A stretch of DNA of 30,625 nucleotides, from contig CAYMEJ010000010.1 of NCBI GenBank assembly GCA_964389735.1, positions 1-30,625 on the forward strand, given 5' to 3'. The DNA is from JAQUVS01 sp964389735 (lineage in GTDB: Bacteria > Bacillota_I > Bacilli_A > RF39 > UBA660). A program made the position numbers and the translations under genes. Positions 8,081 to 15,837 of this stretch are shown one piece after another. Below the pieces are notes generated by a model that was not told where the DNA came from, did not search any database, and was given only the letters and a program-made list of their open reading frames with translations. Position 1 is the stretch's first letter, and every line of letters starts with the position of its first letter.

Positions 8081-8318
8081 CAGGATTACTCCAGATTATA
8101 CTTTTTATATTTCCTTCTATTAATATTTCGTTTTCTAATAACTTGGTTGATTTTAGATTTTTTCCTTCTATTATTATTTTATTATTGTTTGATTGAATAG
8201 ATATTTTAGTTTCTGTTAAATAATCAATATTTTTATAATTTAAAATATTTATATTATTATTTGTAATATATATTTTGAAATTATTATCACCTATATAATT
8301 TATTATATTTTTTAACAT
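8073..8318 (-). CDS. yqfC: Sporulation protein YqfC
   Basis: 81 residues, short and beta-rich, directly before and overlapping yqfD. The pattern of a short turn-rich N-terminus, then repeated short strands with IIIEGKNLKSTKLLENEILIEGNI, corresponds to the YqfC family (I-x-G-x-x-L near the middle, E-I-x-I-x-G-x-I near the end). It carries AGGTGAT upstream of its ATG. Function unknown beyond a SigE-controlled partner of YqfD in sporulating Bacillota. Identification rests on both the pattern and the location. Confidence 0.82.
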   Translation of the reverse strand: MLKNIINYIGDNNFKIYITNNNINILNYKNIDYLTETKISIQSNNNKIIIEGKNLKSTKLLENEILIEGNIKSIIWSNPDE

Positions 8319-8343
8319 ATTAGTATCACCTATTTAATAATAT

Positions 8344-8371
8344 TAAAAAAAGACTAAAATATTAGTCTTTT
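8344..8371 (-). terminator. Rho-independent terminator after yqeY
   Basis: Perfect stem AAAGACTA / TAGTCTTT (arms 8363-8370 and 8349-8356 on the minus strand) with a six-base loop and a T run toward 8344. It separates rpsU-yqeY from the yqfC-yqfD unit. Confidence 0.85.
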
Positions 8372-8376
8372 AATTA

Positions 8377-8823
8377 TTAATTTGAAAGTTTATTCTTTAT
8401 TATTTGTGATACTTCTTGCATATTTGCTTTACCTTTTAATTTAGGTTGAACTTCTTTCATTATTTTTCCCATGTCTAAAGGCCCGATTGGATTTACAAGA
8501 TTAAATGCATCATCTATTATTTTTTCTACTTCTTCTTCACTTAATTGTTCTGGTAAATATTTGTTTAACACTTCTATTTCTGCTTGTGTTTTATCTACTA
8601 GATCTTGTCTATTACCTTTTTTAAATTCTGATATTGATTCGTTTCTTTGTTTAATTTGTTTTGCTACTACATCGATAATCAATTCATCATTCATTTCTTT
8701 TTTATGATCAATAACTTCTTGTTTAGCTGCTCCTCTTACTGTACGAATTACTACTAATCTTTCTTTTTCACCATTTTTCATCGCTTCAATCATATCTTTT
8801 TCTAATAATTCTACTAAACTCAT
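8377..8823 (-). CDS. yqeY: GatB/YqeY-domain protein
   Basis: 148 residues, the usual size of stand-alone YqeY. It opens MSLVELLEKDMIEAMKNGEK and continues with RLVVIRTVRGAAKQEVID, ending in the helical region with INPIGPLDMGKIMKEVQPKLKG-like residues (here NPIGPLDMGKIMKEV) typical of the domain shared with the tail of GatB and GlnRS. The domain is thought to bind tRNA; the free-standing protein's task is not settled. It follows rpsU, as in Bacillus, separated by the rpsU hairpin at 8842-8870, so some of its transcripts probably come from readthrough. Confidence 0.93.
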   Translation of the reverse strand: MSLVELLEKDMIEAMKNGEKERLVVIRTVRGAAKQEVIDHKKEMNDELIIDVVAKQIKQRNESISEFKKGNRQDLVDKTQAEIEVLNKYLPEQLSEEEVEKIIDDAFNLVNPIGPLDMGKIMKEVQPKLKGKANMQEVSQIIKNKLSN

Positions 8824-8841
8824 ATTATTTTTCCTCTTTTC

Positions 8842-8870
8842 TTAAAAATAAAAGACTAATTAATTAGTCT
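8842..8870 (-). terminator. Terminator/attenuator overlapping the rpsU stop
   Basis: Perfect palindrome AGACTAATTAATTAGTCT (8853-8870) followed on the minus strand by a T-rich run to 8842. The rpsU stop codon lies inside the first arm. Because yqeY starts 19 bases further on with no obvious promoter, it may act as a partial terminator. Confidence 0.75.
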
Positions 8871-9058
8871 CTATTTGCTTTAGCTCTTTTACGAGTGTTT
8901 TTGATACCCTCTTTTTTAGCGTTTCTTCTTTTTACTCCAGGTTTATCATAACCTTCTCTTTTTTTACATTCAGAAGGTACTCCATCTCTAGCAACTTTTT
9001 GTTTGAATTTTTTTAGTGCAAAATCTAAGTTTCCGTTTCTTACAGCTACTTGTGTCAT
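8864..9058 (-). CDS. rpsU: 30S ribosomal protein S21
   Basis: 64 residues, basic throughout, with the S21 pattern VAVRNGNLDFALKKFKQKV near the start, a central SECKKREGYDKPGVKRRNAK segment and a Lys/Arg-rich tail ending KANRD. S21 is the last protein to join the 30S platform near the anti-Shine-Dalgarno end of 16S rRNA. A strong GGAGGGG ribosome site precedes the ATG and a clear promoter lies at 9096-9125, so this gene starts the operon that runs toward era and recO. Confidence 0.97.
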   Translation of the reverse strand: MTQVAVRNGNLDFALKKFKQKVARDGVPSECKKREGYDKPGVKRRNAKKEGIKNTRKRAKANRD

Positions 9059-9095
9059 ATTATTTTTCCCCTCCTTCCGCGTTTTTCTAAAATAG

Positions 9096-9125
9096 ATTAT
9101 ATCATAGTTTTTCTTTATTTTTCAA
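9096..9125 (-). promoter_or_regulatory. Sigma-A promoter of rpsU
   Basis: TTGAAA (9120-9125), 18-base spacer, perfect TATAAT (9096-9101) on the minus strand, about 38 bases upstream of the rpsU ATG. Confidence 0.8.
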
Positions 9126-9162
9126 CAAAATTAGTGTTTTTTTTCAAAAAAATGTAGAAATA

Positions 9163-9193
9163 ACATAAAAAAGTAGCATTTTTGCTACTTTTT
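9163..9193 (-). terminator. Terminator of the bacteriocin-type operon
   Basis: Stem AAAAAGTAGCA / TGCTACTTTTT (arms 9168-9178 and 9183-9193) with a four-base loop; T-rich on both sides. It overlaps the stop codon of the 57-residue peptide gene and closes the cassette before the rpsU promoter. Confidence 0.85.
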
Positions 9194-9365
9194 ATATAGA
9201 AGTTACCACTAATTGATATAGACTTCTTACGAATGTACCAGCATATAATCCAATATTAAACATTACTCTTATTGCTATTTCTAAAACATATAAAAGTATT
9301 GGAAACATTAATATTTGAATTATATTAATTGCCTTAGTTTTATTTTTTATTATTAATTCTTTCAT
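9192..9365 (-). CDS. Small membrane peptide (57 aa), putative bacteriocin immunity or third peptide
   Basis: Not a family I recognise. It starts MKELIIKNKTKAINIIQ, has a hydrophobic core (about 14-45, with FPILLYVLEIAIRV) and ends YAGTFVRSLYQLVVTSI. Net positive. There is no double-glycine leader, so the exporter should not process it like its two neighbours. The ATG shares one base with the TAA of the preceding precursor (TAATG), so it is translationally coupled and part of the same operon. A small hydrophobic protein directly after bacteriocin structural genes is often the immunity protein; a leaderless peptide is the alternative. Residues 39-50 (IGLYAGTFVRSL) resemble residues 35-46 of the neighbouring precursor (VGQSFGSALRRL), hinting at a related fold or direct contact. 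Function is inference. Confidence 0.75.
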   Translation of the reverse strand: MKELIIKNKTKAINIIQILMFPILLYVLEIAIRVMFNIGLYAGTFVRSLYQLVVTSI

Positions 9366-9532
9366 TAAACTTTACAAATCTTTTTTGAACTTAATCTTCT
9401 TAATGCAGAACCAAAGCTTTGACCTACACTATGAATTCTATTAATAATATTTGAAAATGCATTTACTAAGGTACCTGATAAAGAAAATCCTCCATCAATA
9501 TCATATAGTTTATTATTATTTATTTTTTTCAT
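9365..9532 (-). CDS. Double-glycine bacteriocin-type precursor B (55 aa)
   Basis: A short gene with ribosome site AGGTG before its ATG. The first 15 residues, MKKINNNKLYDIDGG, form a double-glycine leader with Leu at -7, Ile at -4 and GG at -2/-1, the pattern cut by C39 peptidases. The predicted 40-residue mature peptide starts FSLSGTLVNA, contains a GxxxG (GQSFG) followed by SALRRL, and ends SSKKICKV. It is cationic (three Arg, at least three Lys) and amphipathic, with one Cys three residues from the end. GxxxG motifs are typical of helix-helix contacts in two-peptide class IIb bacteriocins. It lies nine bases after precursor A and upstream of the 57-residue peptide. I know of no named bacteriocin that matches; a signalling peptide is possible. 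Confidence 0.82.
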   Translation of the reverse strand: MKKINNNKLYDIDGGFSLSGTLVNAFSNIINRIHSVGQSFGSALRRLSSKKICKV

Positions 9533-9540
9533 ATTTTCAC

Positions 9541-9681
9541 CTATTTTCTACATTTTAATGGTCTTGTAAATCCATCAAATGCTCCTACTAAAAATACTAT
9601 ACCTGCTACTATTGCGGCACCTACCCAGAAAGAGATTCCTCCTTCTATTTTTGTTAATTCTTCTTCTGTTATTTTTTTCAT
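9541..9681 (-). CDS. Double-glycine bacteriocin-type precursor A (46 aa)
   Basis: The ribosome site GGAGG precedes an ATG that overlaps the stop of the accessory gene (ATGA). The leader MKKITEEELTKIEGG is a textbook double-glycine leader (acidic, Leu at -7, Ile at -4). The predicted 31-residue mature peptide begins ISFWVGAAIV, is strongly hydrophobic with several small residues (AIVAG and GAFDG), and ends in a basic tail TRPLKCRK with a single Cys. This composition suits a membrane-inserting class II bacteriocin, and the next gene encodes a second, more cationic peptide with a leader of identical length, so A and B look like the two halves of a two-peptide system. No lanthionine or radical-SAM modifying enzyme is nearby, so extensive modification is unlikely. 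Function inferred. Confidence 0.85.
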   Translation of the reverse strand: MKKITEEELTKIEGGISFWVGAAIVAGIVFLVGAFDGFTRPLKCRK

Positions 9682-10121
9682 GTTGTTCCTCCTTGTACAA
9701 ATTTAATTATTTGTTTTAATGAATTAGTTTTATTAATAACAATATTACCTTCTATTATTTTATTTTCTAAATACTTCCCTTTATAATTATTTACTTTTAA
9801 ATGTAAGGTTTTTAGATAGCTATCATTATTTATCATTATTTCTTTTTCTATTCTGATTACTTTGTAAGAATACTTCTTATTATTTATAACGATTGTTTTC
9901 TTATTCATTATTTGTTCAATATCTTCAATATTAATTGTAGTTTTAAATATATTATTTTCTTCTACTATTAATATTTTTTTATATTCATAATAATTAAATT
10001 TACTTAATAAAAATATACCTCCTATTAAAAATATTAAACTTAATAATATAAAATTAAATGATTTTATATTTATTTTATTTGTTTCTAGTATGTAGTCTTT
10101 TATTGTATAATTATTGTTCAT
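9678..10121 (-). CDS. Single-pass membrane accessory protein of the bacteriocin exporter
   Basis: 147 residues from the preferred start. Met at 10121 has GGAG six bases upstream; an in-frame ATG at 10133 lacks one. A short cytoplasmic N-terminus (MNNNYTIKDYILETNKINIK) is followed by one hydrophobic helix (about 21-39) and a beta-rich extracytoplasmic part. Exporters with C39 domains usually work with an HlyD-like accessory (MesE/LcnD type, ~400 residues) whose N-terminal layout is the same, but this protein is far shorter and shows no coiled-coil hairpin, so it would be a minimal version or an unrelated partner. Its gene overlaps the exporter end (10111-10121) and the precursor A start. I recognise no named family. 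Confidence 0.7.
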   Translation of the reverse strand: MNNNYTIKDYILETNKINIKSFNFILLSLIFLIGGIFLLSKFNYYEYKKILIVEENNIFKTTINIEDIEQIMNKKTIVINNKKYSYKVIRIEKEIMINNDSYLKTLHLKVNNYKGKYLENKIIEGNIVINKTNSLKQIIKFVQGGTT

Positions 10122-12183
10122 AACAAACTCCATTTTTTATTTCTATTTTTCGATCAAATAAATCGTTGTTATCAAATCTATGCGAAATTACTATAAATGT
10201 TTTATCTTTATAATTATTAAAGATATTTTTTAATATTTCTCTTTCTTTATGTATATCTACTTCACTTAAAGATTCATCTAATATATATATGTTTTTATTT
10301 TGATAAAGTGCTCTTGCTAATATAATTCTTTGCCTTTCTCCACCACTTATATTAAAACCGTCTTCTTCTAGAAGCATATCATAAGCCAAAATATTATTTT
10401 TATATACTTCTTTTAATAAACATAAGTTAGAGATTTCATTATATTTTTGAAAATTTTCTTCATCTAATATTACATTATTATATATTGAATCGGTAAATAC
10501 TATTTCATTTTGAGAAACATGACAAATGTTATTTCTTAAATCTGACAAATTGTATTTATTTATATCTTTACCTTCTATACTTACATATCCATTATTTATA
10601 TTAATATATTTCATTAATATTCTTGCTATTGTGCTTTTTCCATTTCCTGATTGACCATATAATAATATCTTTTCACCATTTTTTATTTCTAAATTACAGT
10701 TATTTAATATATTATTTTTTCCATTATATGAATATGTTAAATTACTTATTTTAATATTTCCTTTTAATATTTGTCCCGTTTCATTATTAGTTTTTTCTTC
10801 TTCTATTTCATATAATTCATTTATTCTTTTGAATGATACTATTGCTTCTCTAAATATTATATCTGAATCAATAATATTCCTAATTGGTTCTAAAAAGTAA
10901 AATATTAGTGAATTATATGTAATTAAATCTGCTAAAGTTAATTGATTATTAATAACAAATATACTTCCTATTGTTATTAATAGCATTATTCCTAAGGATT
11001 GAATTAGTTCTTTTAAAAATGTTTCTAATAAAAAAATATTATTTGTATCATTACTTACTTTAATATAATTAAAATATTTTTCTTTTAATCTAATATTAAA
11101 TGCTCTTTTTTTATTTAAACTTTTTATTGTTTCTAGTCCATTTATTGATTCTACTAAATAAGAATTTACTATTGCAGATGTTTCTTTTGATTCTATTATT
11201 TTTTTATGTAATATTTTTCTAAATATAAATAATATTACTATATAAATAATTACTAATGATATGGCAATCCATGTAAGTGTAGAGTTTATTTTAAATAGAG
11301 TTATAAATACAAAAATTACTAATATTGAATCAATAAAAATAGTCATAAATAATTTACTTATTACTTCTTTTATACTATTAATATCTTGGATTCTAGATGT
11401 AATTTCTCCTGTTGTTCTATTTTTAAAATAAAGGTATGGAAGTGATAAAATATGATTAAATGTATCAGTTATTAATTCAAAATCCAATTGATGATTTATA
11501 TTATTTAATAATAGGTTTCTAAAGTAACTTGATATTTCTTTTATTACTATTAATATCATGAGTGCAATACTGATTGCATAAATATTATATTTTGATGAGT
11601 AATTTATTGCGTAATCTATTATAAATTTAAAGTTAAATGAGAGAAAAATATTTAGAAATGTATATATTAAAGACATAATAATTATATATATTAATGGTTT
11701 TTTTAATTTTTTAATGAATGTTAATATATTTGAGATTAGGATATTATTGCACGAAATATTTTGTATCTTTTTATTGGGTTTTAATAATATATAATTATTT
11801 GTTGTTATTTGATTAAATTCTTTAAATGTAATTGTTTTTAATCCTTTTGCAGGATCTGCTATTAATAAAGTTTTTTTATTTTTGTTTATCTTGTATATTA
11901 CTATGAAATGTTTATATTTTTTATCTATTATTACATGTGCAATACATGGTAATAGATCATTATTTAATTGTTCAACACTACCAGTTACTCCACTTGCAGA
12001 AAAATTTAATTTTTTTGCTGCATCTATTAATGAATATGCATTAACACCATCTTTTGTTGTTTTAGTTAGTTCTCTTAAATATTCTTTTGAAGCTCCACCA
12101 CCATATTTCTTCATAATCATAAGTAAAGAACATACTCCACAATCTTTTAGACCATCTTGAATTACTACTGGATATTTTTTCAT
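10111..12183 (-). CDS. C39 peptidase-containing ABC exporter (bacteriocin processing and export)
   Basis: 690 residues with all three expected modules. N-terminal C39 cysteine peptidase (1-135): Q9, catalytic C15 in DGLKDCGVCSL, H92 in KYKHFIVIY and D110 in LIADPAKG. Transmembrane domain (about 165-440) with six hydrophobic helices. C-terminal ATPase: Walker A GQSGNGKST (510-518), signature ISGGERQR (612-619), Walker B NIYILDES (D636, E637) and the switch His in VISHR. Such proteins cut peptide precursors after a double glycine and export the mature part in one step. Two fitting precursors lie directly downstream in the same operon. The ATG is preceded by AGGAGGTGA. No weak or missing catalytic residue was seen, so the transporter should be active. 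Close relatives include LanT/ComA/PedD-type exporters. Confidence 0.95.
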   Translation of the reverse strand: MKKYPVVIQDGLKDCGVCSLLMIMKKYGGGASKEYLRELTKTTKDGVNAYSLIDAAKKLNFSASGVTGSVEQLNNDLLPCIAHVIIDKKYKHFIVIYKINKNKKTLLIADPAKGLKTITFKEFNQITTNNYILLKPNKKIQNISCNNILISNILTFIKKLKKPLIYIIIMSLIYTFLNIFLSFNFKFIIDYAINYSSKYNIYAISIALMILIVIKEISSYFRNLLLNNINHQLDFELITDTFNHILSLPYLYFKNRTTGEITSRIQDINSIKEVISKLFMTIFIDSILVIFVFITLFKINSTLTWIAISLVIIYIVILFIFRKILHKKIIESKETSAIVNSYLVESINGLETIKSLNKKRAFNIRLKEKYFNYIKVSNDTNNIFLLETFLKELIQSLGIMLLITIGSIFVINNQLTLADLITYNSLIFYFLEPIRNIIDSDIIFREAIVSFKRINELYEIEEEKTNNETGQILKGNIKISNLTYSYNGKNNILNNCNLEIKNGEKILLYGQSGNGKSTIARILMKYININNGYVSIEGKDINKYNLSDLRNNICHVSQNEIVFTDSIYNNVILDEENFQKYNEISNLCLLKEVYKNNILAYDMLLEEDGFNISGGERQRIILARALYQNKNIYILDESLSEVDIHKEREILKNIFNNYKDKTFIVISHRFDNNDLFDRKIEIKNGVCYEQ

Positions 12184-12231
12184 TTTATCACCTCCTACAT
12201 GTATTATTGTAAGATGGTTTAAAAAATTCTC

Positions 12232-12266
12232 ATAAAAAAAGAAAAAATTTAATTTTTTTCTTTTTC
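12232..12266 (-). terminator. A/T-rich hairpin after the P-type ATPase gene
   Basis: GAAAAAAATT / AATTTTTTCTTTTTTT-like arms around the stop codon of the ATPase gene, ending in seven T on the minus strand. The stem has only one or two G-C pairs, so termination may be weak. Confidence 0.5.
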
Positions 12267-14873
12267 TCTTTTTACTAATTTAAATGCTTCCATTACTATT
12301 AATATAGGCATTGCTAATATGAATAGCATTATTACATCAGTAAATGGAATACTTACAGTTGATAAGAATTTACTAAATATTGGTACTTCCATTACTATTA
12401 TTTGTAAAATAATTGAGCCAACTATTGTAACTATCATTAATGGATTATTCAATAAAGATAATTTAAATGTTGATTCTTTTTCATTTCTACAATTTAATAC
12501 ATGAATATTTTGGATAAATACCATTAATGCCATTACATATCCTCTTGCTGTTGTTACTTCCATATTAGCTTTTTTTATTAATATATACCATAATCCAAAT
12601 ACTAGTATTCCTATTGATATACCCGCTAATGTTGTTTCTTGTAATAATAATTTATCAAATATTGATTCTTTTGGACTTCTAGGTTTATTTTTCATTATGT
12701 CTTTTCCTTCTTTTTCAAAGGATAGTGCTATATCTTGTAACCCATCTGTTACTAGATTTAACCAAAGTAATTGAATTGCAAGTAATGGAATTGGTAAATC
12801 TAAGGCAATTGATAGTAAATAGAATAGTACTTCTGCAATACCACATGATAATAACATATATATTACTTTTCTGATATTACTATAAGCGTTTCTACCTTCT
12901 TTTATTCCTTCTACAATAGATAGGAAGTTATTGTCTGTTATTATCATAGTACTAGTTTCTTTTGCAACATCTGTACCATTTCCCATAGCTATACCAATAT
13001 TAGCACTTTTTATTGCTGGGGCATCATTTACTCCATCACCTGTAACTGCTACAAATTCGCCTTGTCTTTTTAATGACTCTACTATTTCTAGTTTTTGAAT
13101 AGGTGTTACTCTACTAAATACTTTTATTTTATGCACAAATTTATCAAATTTTTCTTGATCTGCTTTGAAATATCTATCTACATCTTCTCCTGTTGCTACT
13201 TCATCAAATGAAGATGCAATATTTAATTCTCTTGCTATTGAAAAAGCTGTTAAAGGATGATCTCCTGTTACCATAATTACCTTTATTCCTGCTTTTTTAC
13301 AATCATTTATTGATTCTATTGTTTCTACTCTAATAGGATCAATAAATGCAACTAATCCAATAAATGTTAAGTCTTTTATATTCTTTTCAGTTAACTCTGT
13401 TTCTTTATCAGTAAATGTTCCTTTTGCTAACGCAATAACTCTATATCCATCTTTTGCTAATAATGTATTTTGTTCTATTATTTTGTCTTTATCTAATTTT
13501 ACTTTTTTACCATTTATTAACATCGAATTACAAAATTCAAATACTTTTTCTAAAGATCCTTTAATTGTGCATATATTTTCATTATTTTCTCTATAAAAGA
13601 ATGCAGAATATTTATTTTCTGATTCGTATGCTATTTCTCCTAATTCTTCTATCTTAGAAATATCTACCTTTAATTTTTTACCCAGTGCTAGGAATGCAAT
13701 ATCTATTGAATCACCGAATTGCTCCCATTCATTATTATGTTTTTCAAATACTGCTTCATTATTTATTACACCAAGTTTACTTATTTCATATGCATTTTCT
13801 ATTTTAGCATTACCAATGGGAGTTATTTTACCTTTATCATTATATCCAGTTCCTTCAATCAAATATGTTGAATCATCTGGTAATAATATTTTTTTAGCAG
13901 TTTGTTCATTTACTGTTAATGTTCCAGTTTTATCGCTTGCAATTACTGTACAACTACCTAGACTTTCTACTGAGTTTAGTTTCTTTACTATAACATTCTT
14001 TTTAGCCATTCTGTTAGATGCAATAGTAAGTGCTAATGTTAATGCAAGGGGTAATCCTTCTGGCATTGCTGATACAGATAAAGCTACAACTGATAGAAAT
14101 ATTTCTGTTGCGGGGAATTGTTTTAATATTAAGACTAATGTTATTATTATTGCAGTTATTACTATTAAAATCGTTATTTGTTTAGTAAATTTTTCCATTC
14201 TTATTGTAAGTGGAGATTTACTACCTTTTGTTTCTGTTACTTTATTAGCTATTTTACCTACTTCGGTATTTAATCCTATTCCTATTACTACTGCTGTTGC
14301 TCTACCTGTTATTACAGATGTACCTGCATATAGTAATTTATCTTCATTAACAGATTTTACTATATTTAGTGATTCTCCGGTTAATATTGATTCATTTACT
14401 GTCAGATTTTTTGACTCTAGTATAACTAGATCTGCACTTATTATATTACCTGATTCTAATAATACTATGTCTCCTACTACTAGATCTTCAGCATTAATTT
14501 CTTCTTCTTTAGTTTCTCTAATAACTTTTGTTTTTACTTTAATTAAATTTTCTAATGCTTCTGCACTTTTGCCTGCTTTTACTTCTTGAACAGTACCCAT
14601 TATTGCATCTACTAGTATTATAAATATTATTGCAAATCCATCTAATGTTTCCCCTATTACAAACGAAAATGTCGCTGCCACTACCATTAATATTACTATT
14701 GAATCCATAAATTCTGATAGAAATATCATTAATGTAGATGGTTTTTTTTCTTTAGGTAGTACATTTTTACCGTTTTCTTTTTGTAACTTATTTATTTCTT
14801 TTGTATTTAATCCTTCTATTCTAGTGTTTAAATTACTAAGAATTTCTTCGTTTTTTAATTTATTATAATTCAT
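12249..14873 (-). CDS. P-type cation ATPase, Ca2+-transporting (type IIA-like)
   Basis: 874 residues, the usual size for bacterial SERCA/PMR1-like pumps. Actuator TGES at 165-168; metal-site helix MPEGLPLAL (270-278), the PEGL motif of type II pumps; phosphorylation site DKTGT with D314; nucleotide-domain KGSLEKV; hinge motifs VTGDHPLTAF and VTGDGVNDAPA. Ten transmembrane segments are consistent with the hydrophobic pattern, including the C-terminal six with ATQ-like AIQLLWLNLVTDGLQD, whose N-x-x-x-D is the second metal-binding helix. Ca2+ export is the most likely function; a Mg2+/Mn2+ role cannot be excluded. It stands alone, divergent from the gene at 14997, and its closing hairpin separates it from the bacteriocin cassette. 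Confidence 0.92.
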   Translation of the reverse strand: MNYNKLKNEEILSNLNTRIEGLNTKEINKLQKENGKNVLPKEKKPSTLMIFLSEFMDSIVILMVVAATFSFVIGETLDGFAIIFIILVDAIMGTVQEVKAGKSAEALENLIKVKTKVIRETKEEEINAEDLVVGDIVLLESGNIISADLVILESKNLTVNESILTGESLNIVKSVNEDKLLYAGTSVITGRATAVVIGIGLNTEVGKIANKVTETKGSKSPLTIRMEKFTKQITILIVITAIIITLVLILKQFPATEIFLSVVALSVSAMPEGLPLALTLALTIASNRMAKKNVIVKKLNSVESLGSCTVIASDKTGTLTVNEQTAKKILLPDDSTYLIEGTGYNDKGKITPIGNAKIENAYEISKLGVINNEAVFEKHNNEWEQFGDSIDIAFLALGKKLKVDISKIEELGEIAYESENKYSAFFYRENNENICTIKGSLEKVFEFCNSMLINGKKVKLDKDKIIEQNTLLAKDGYRVIALAKGTFTDKETELTEKNIKDLTFIGLVAFIDPIRVETIESINDCKKAGIKVIMVTGDHPLTAFSIARELNIASSFDEVATGEDVDRYFKADQEKFDKFVHKIKVFSRVTPIQKLEIVESLKRQGEFVAVTGDGVNDAPAIKSANIGIAMGNGTDVAKETSTMIITDNNFLSIVEGIKEGRNAYSNIRKVIYMLLSCGIAEVLFYLLSIALDLPIPLLAIQLLWLNLVTDGLQDIALSFEKEGKDIMKNKPRSPKESIFDKLLLQETTLAGISIGILVFGLWYILIKKANMEVTTARGYVMALMVFIQNIHVLNCRNEKESTFKLSLLNNPLMIVTIVGSIILQIIVMEVPIFSKFLSTVSIPFTDVIMLFILAMPILIVMEAFKLVKREKEKN

Positions 14874-14996
14874 ATTGTCACCTATCTTACCAATTAACTA
14901 TATCATAATTTATATTATTTTTGCACTCATTTTTTATTATACTTTTCTTTTTTAAATATTTGTGTTATATTTTATATATAATAAAGGAATGATTTT

Positions 14997-15812
14997 ATGA
15001 ATGGATATACTTATGCTAATCTAGAAAAAATAGCAATTGCTATTAAAGAAAAAAGAAATTCTAACAGTGATACTTATCAAAAACTTAGTGAAGAATTTGA
15101 TGAATTAAAAGTTAATTATTATGGTGGACATAGCAAAAAAGAAGATAAAATGATTTATGGTACTGAAAATAAATTTAAGGATTTACAAGAAGCACTTAGT
15201 GAACAAATAAAAAGTTCTAACCATAGTTTACAAATATCTGAACTATATGATGAAATTAAAAAGAATAAGACTCATTCTAATTTTTGTTTAGAAGACTTTA
15301 GACTTAAGCTTTCTATTGTTGAAGGTAAAATGAAAGCTATGGAATTACAAAATGATAGAGAAAATATTTATCTTAAATATTATGAAGCATGTATTAAGGG
15401 TACTAAGGATGAAATATTAAAATATAAGAAAGAGTTATTTTTTAAGATAAAGGAAGAATTAAAGACAGATTTTAGGTATAAATTACAAGTTGAACGTGGT
15501 GATAAAATTACTGATGATAGATTTAGAGAATATTTAGAAACAGTTGGTGTTAATACTAAAAATAATGATAGTCCTACTGTTGGTGGAAGACTTTTACATA
15601 CTGAAGAATATGTTGATGCTAATATTGAAAGAATTGAAAAGATTAAAGAAGATAATGATTATTATGATAATGTTTTATTAAAGGGACCTACTAATTTTAA
15701 TTCAATTACTCCTGGAGAGTTCTTAAATTCTAGTCCTCTTAATTTAATTAATAAAATGTATGATTTAGATAAAGAAAAGGATAAAAATAATACCCATAGT
15801 AGAATTGCATAA
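14997..15812 (+). CDS. Unrecognised helical protein (271 aa)
   Basis: No family recognised. The protein is highly charged and mostly helical, with heptad-like stretches at about 5-45, 55-90 and 100-150 (for example KLSIVEGKMKAMELQNDREN), suggesting coiled coils. No signal peptide or membrane segment is visible. There is one striking Pro/Gly-containing stretch, NDSPTVGGRLLHTEEYVDAN (about 192-211). The C-terminus is Lys/Asp/Asn-rich. The ribosome site AAAGGAATGA precedes the ATG. It is one of a handful of plus-strand genes, divergent from the ATPase gene and convergent with the HEAT-like gene, with which it shares a two-way terminator. Probably cytoplasmic; function unknown. Confidence 0.75.
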   Translation: MNGYTYANLEKIAIAIKEKRNSNSDTYQKLSEEFDELKVNYYGGHSKKEDKMIYGTENKFKDLQEALSEQIKSSNHSLQISELYDEIKKNKTHSNFCLEDFRLKLSIVEGKMKAMELQNDRENIYLKYYEACIKGTKDEILKYKKELFFKIKEELKTDFRYKLQVERGDKITDDRFREYLETVGVNTKNNDSPTVGGRLLHTEEYVDANIERIEKIKEDNDYYDNVLLKGPTNFNSITPGEFLNSSPLNLINKMYDLDKEKDKNNTHSRIA

Positions 15813-15813
15813 T

Positions 15814-15837
15814 AAAAAGGAATTTATATTCCTTTTT
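15814..15837. terminator. Bidirectional terminator between convergent genes
   Basis: Stem AAAAAGGAAT / ATTCCTTTTT (15814-15823 and 15828-15837), four-base loop. T run on the plus side and A run on the left serve both the 271-residue gene and the HEAT-like gene, whose stop lies in the hairpin. Confidence 0.85.

Noticed and set aside
9121..9165. A possible additional small gene between the rpsU promoter and the cassette terminator
   Set aside because: Only A/T-rich sequence without a start preceded by a ribosome site; no frame longer than a few codons.
13816..14589. 257-codon plus-strand frame opposite the ATPase gene
   Set aside because: Antisense to the TGES, PEGL and DKTGT region of a clear P-type ATPase; no ribosome site.
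12249..14873. P-type ATPase as part of the bacteriocin cassette (immunity or export)
   Set aside because: It has its own hairpin at 12232-12266 before the exporter gene, a full set of Ca2+-pump motifs, and no start/stop overlap with the cassette.
14874..14996. A clear promoter for the 271-residue gene or the ATPase
   Set aside because: Several TATAAT-like hexamers occur but none has a convincing -35 at 16-18 bases; in such AT-rich DNA they are not distinguishable from chance.
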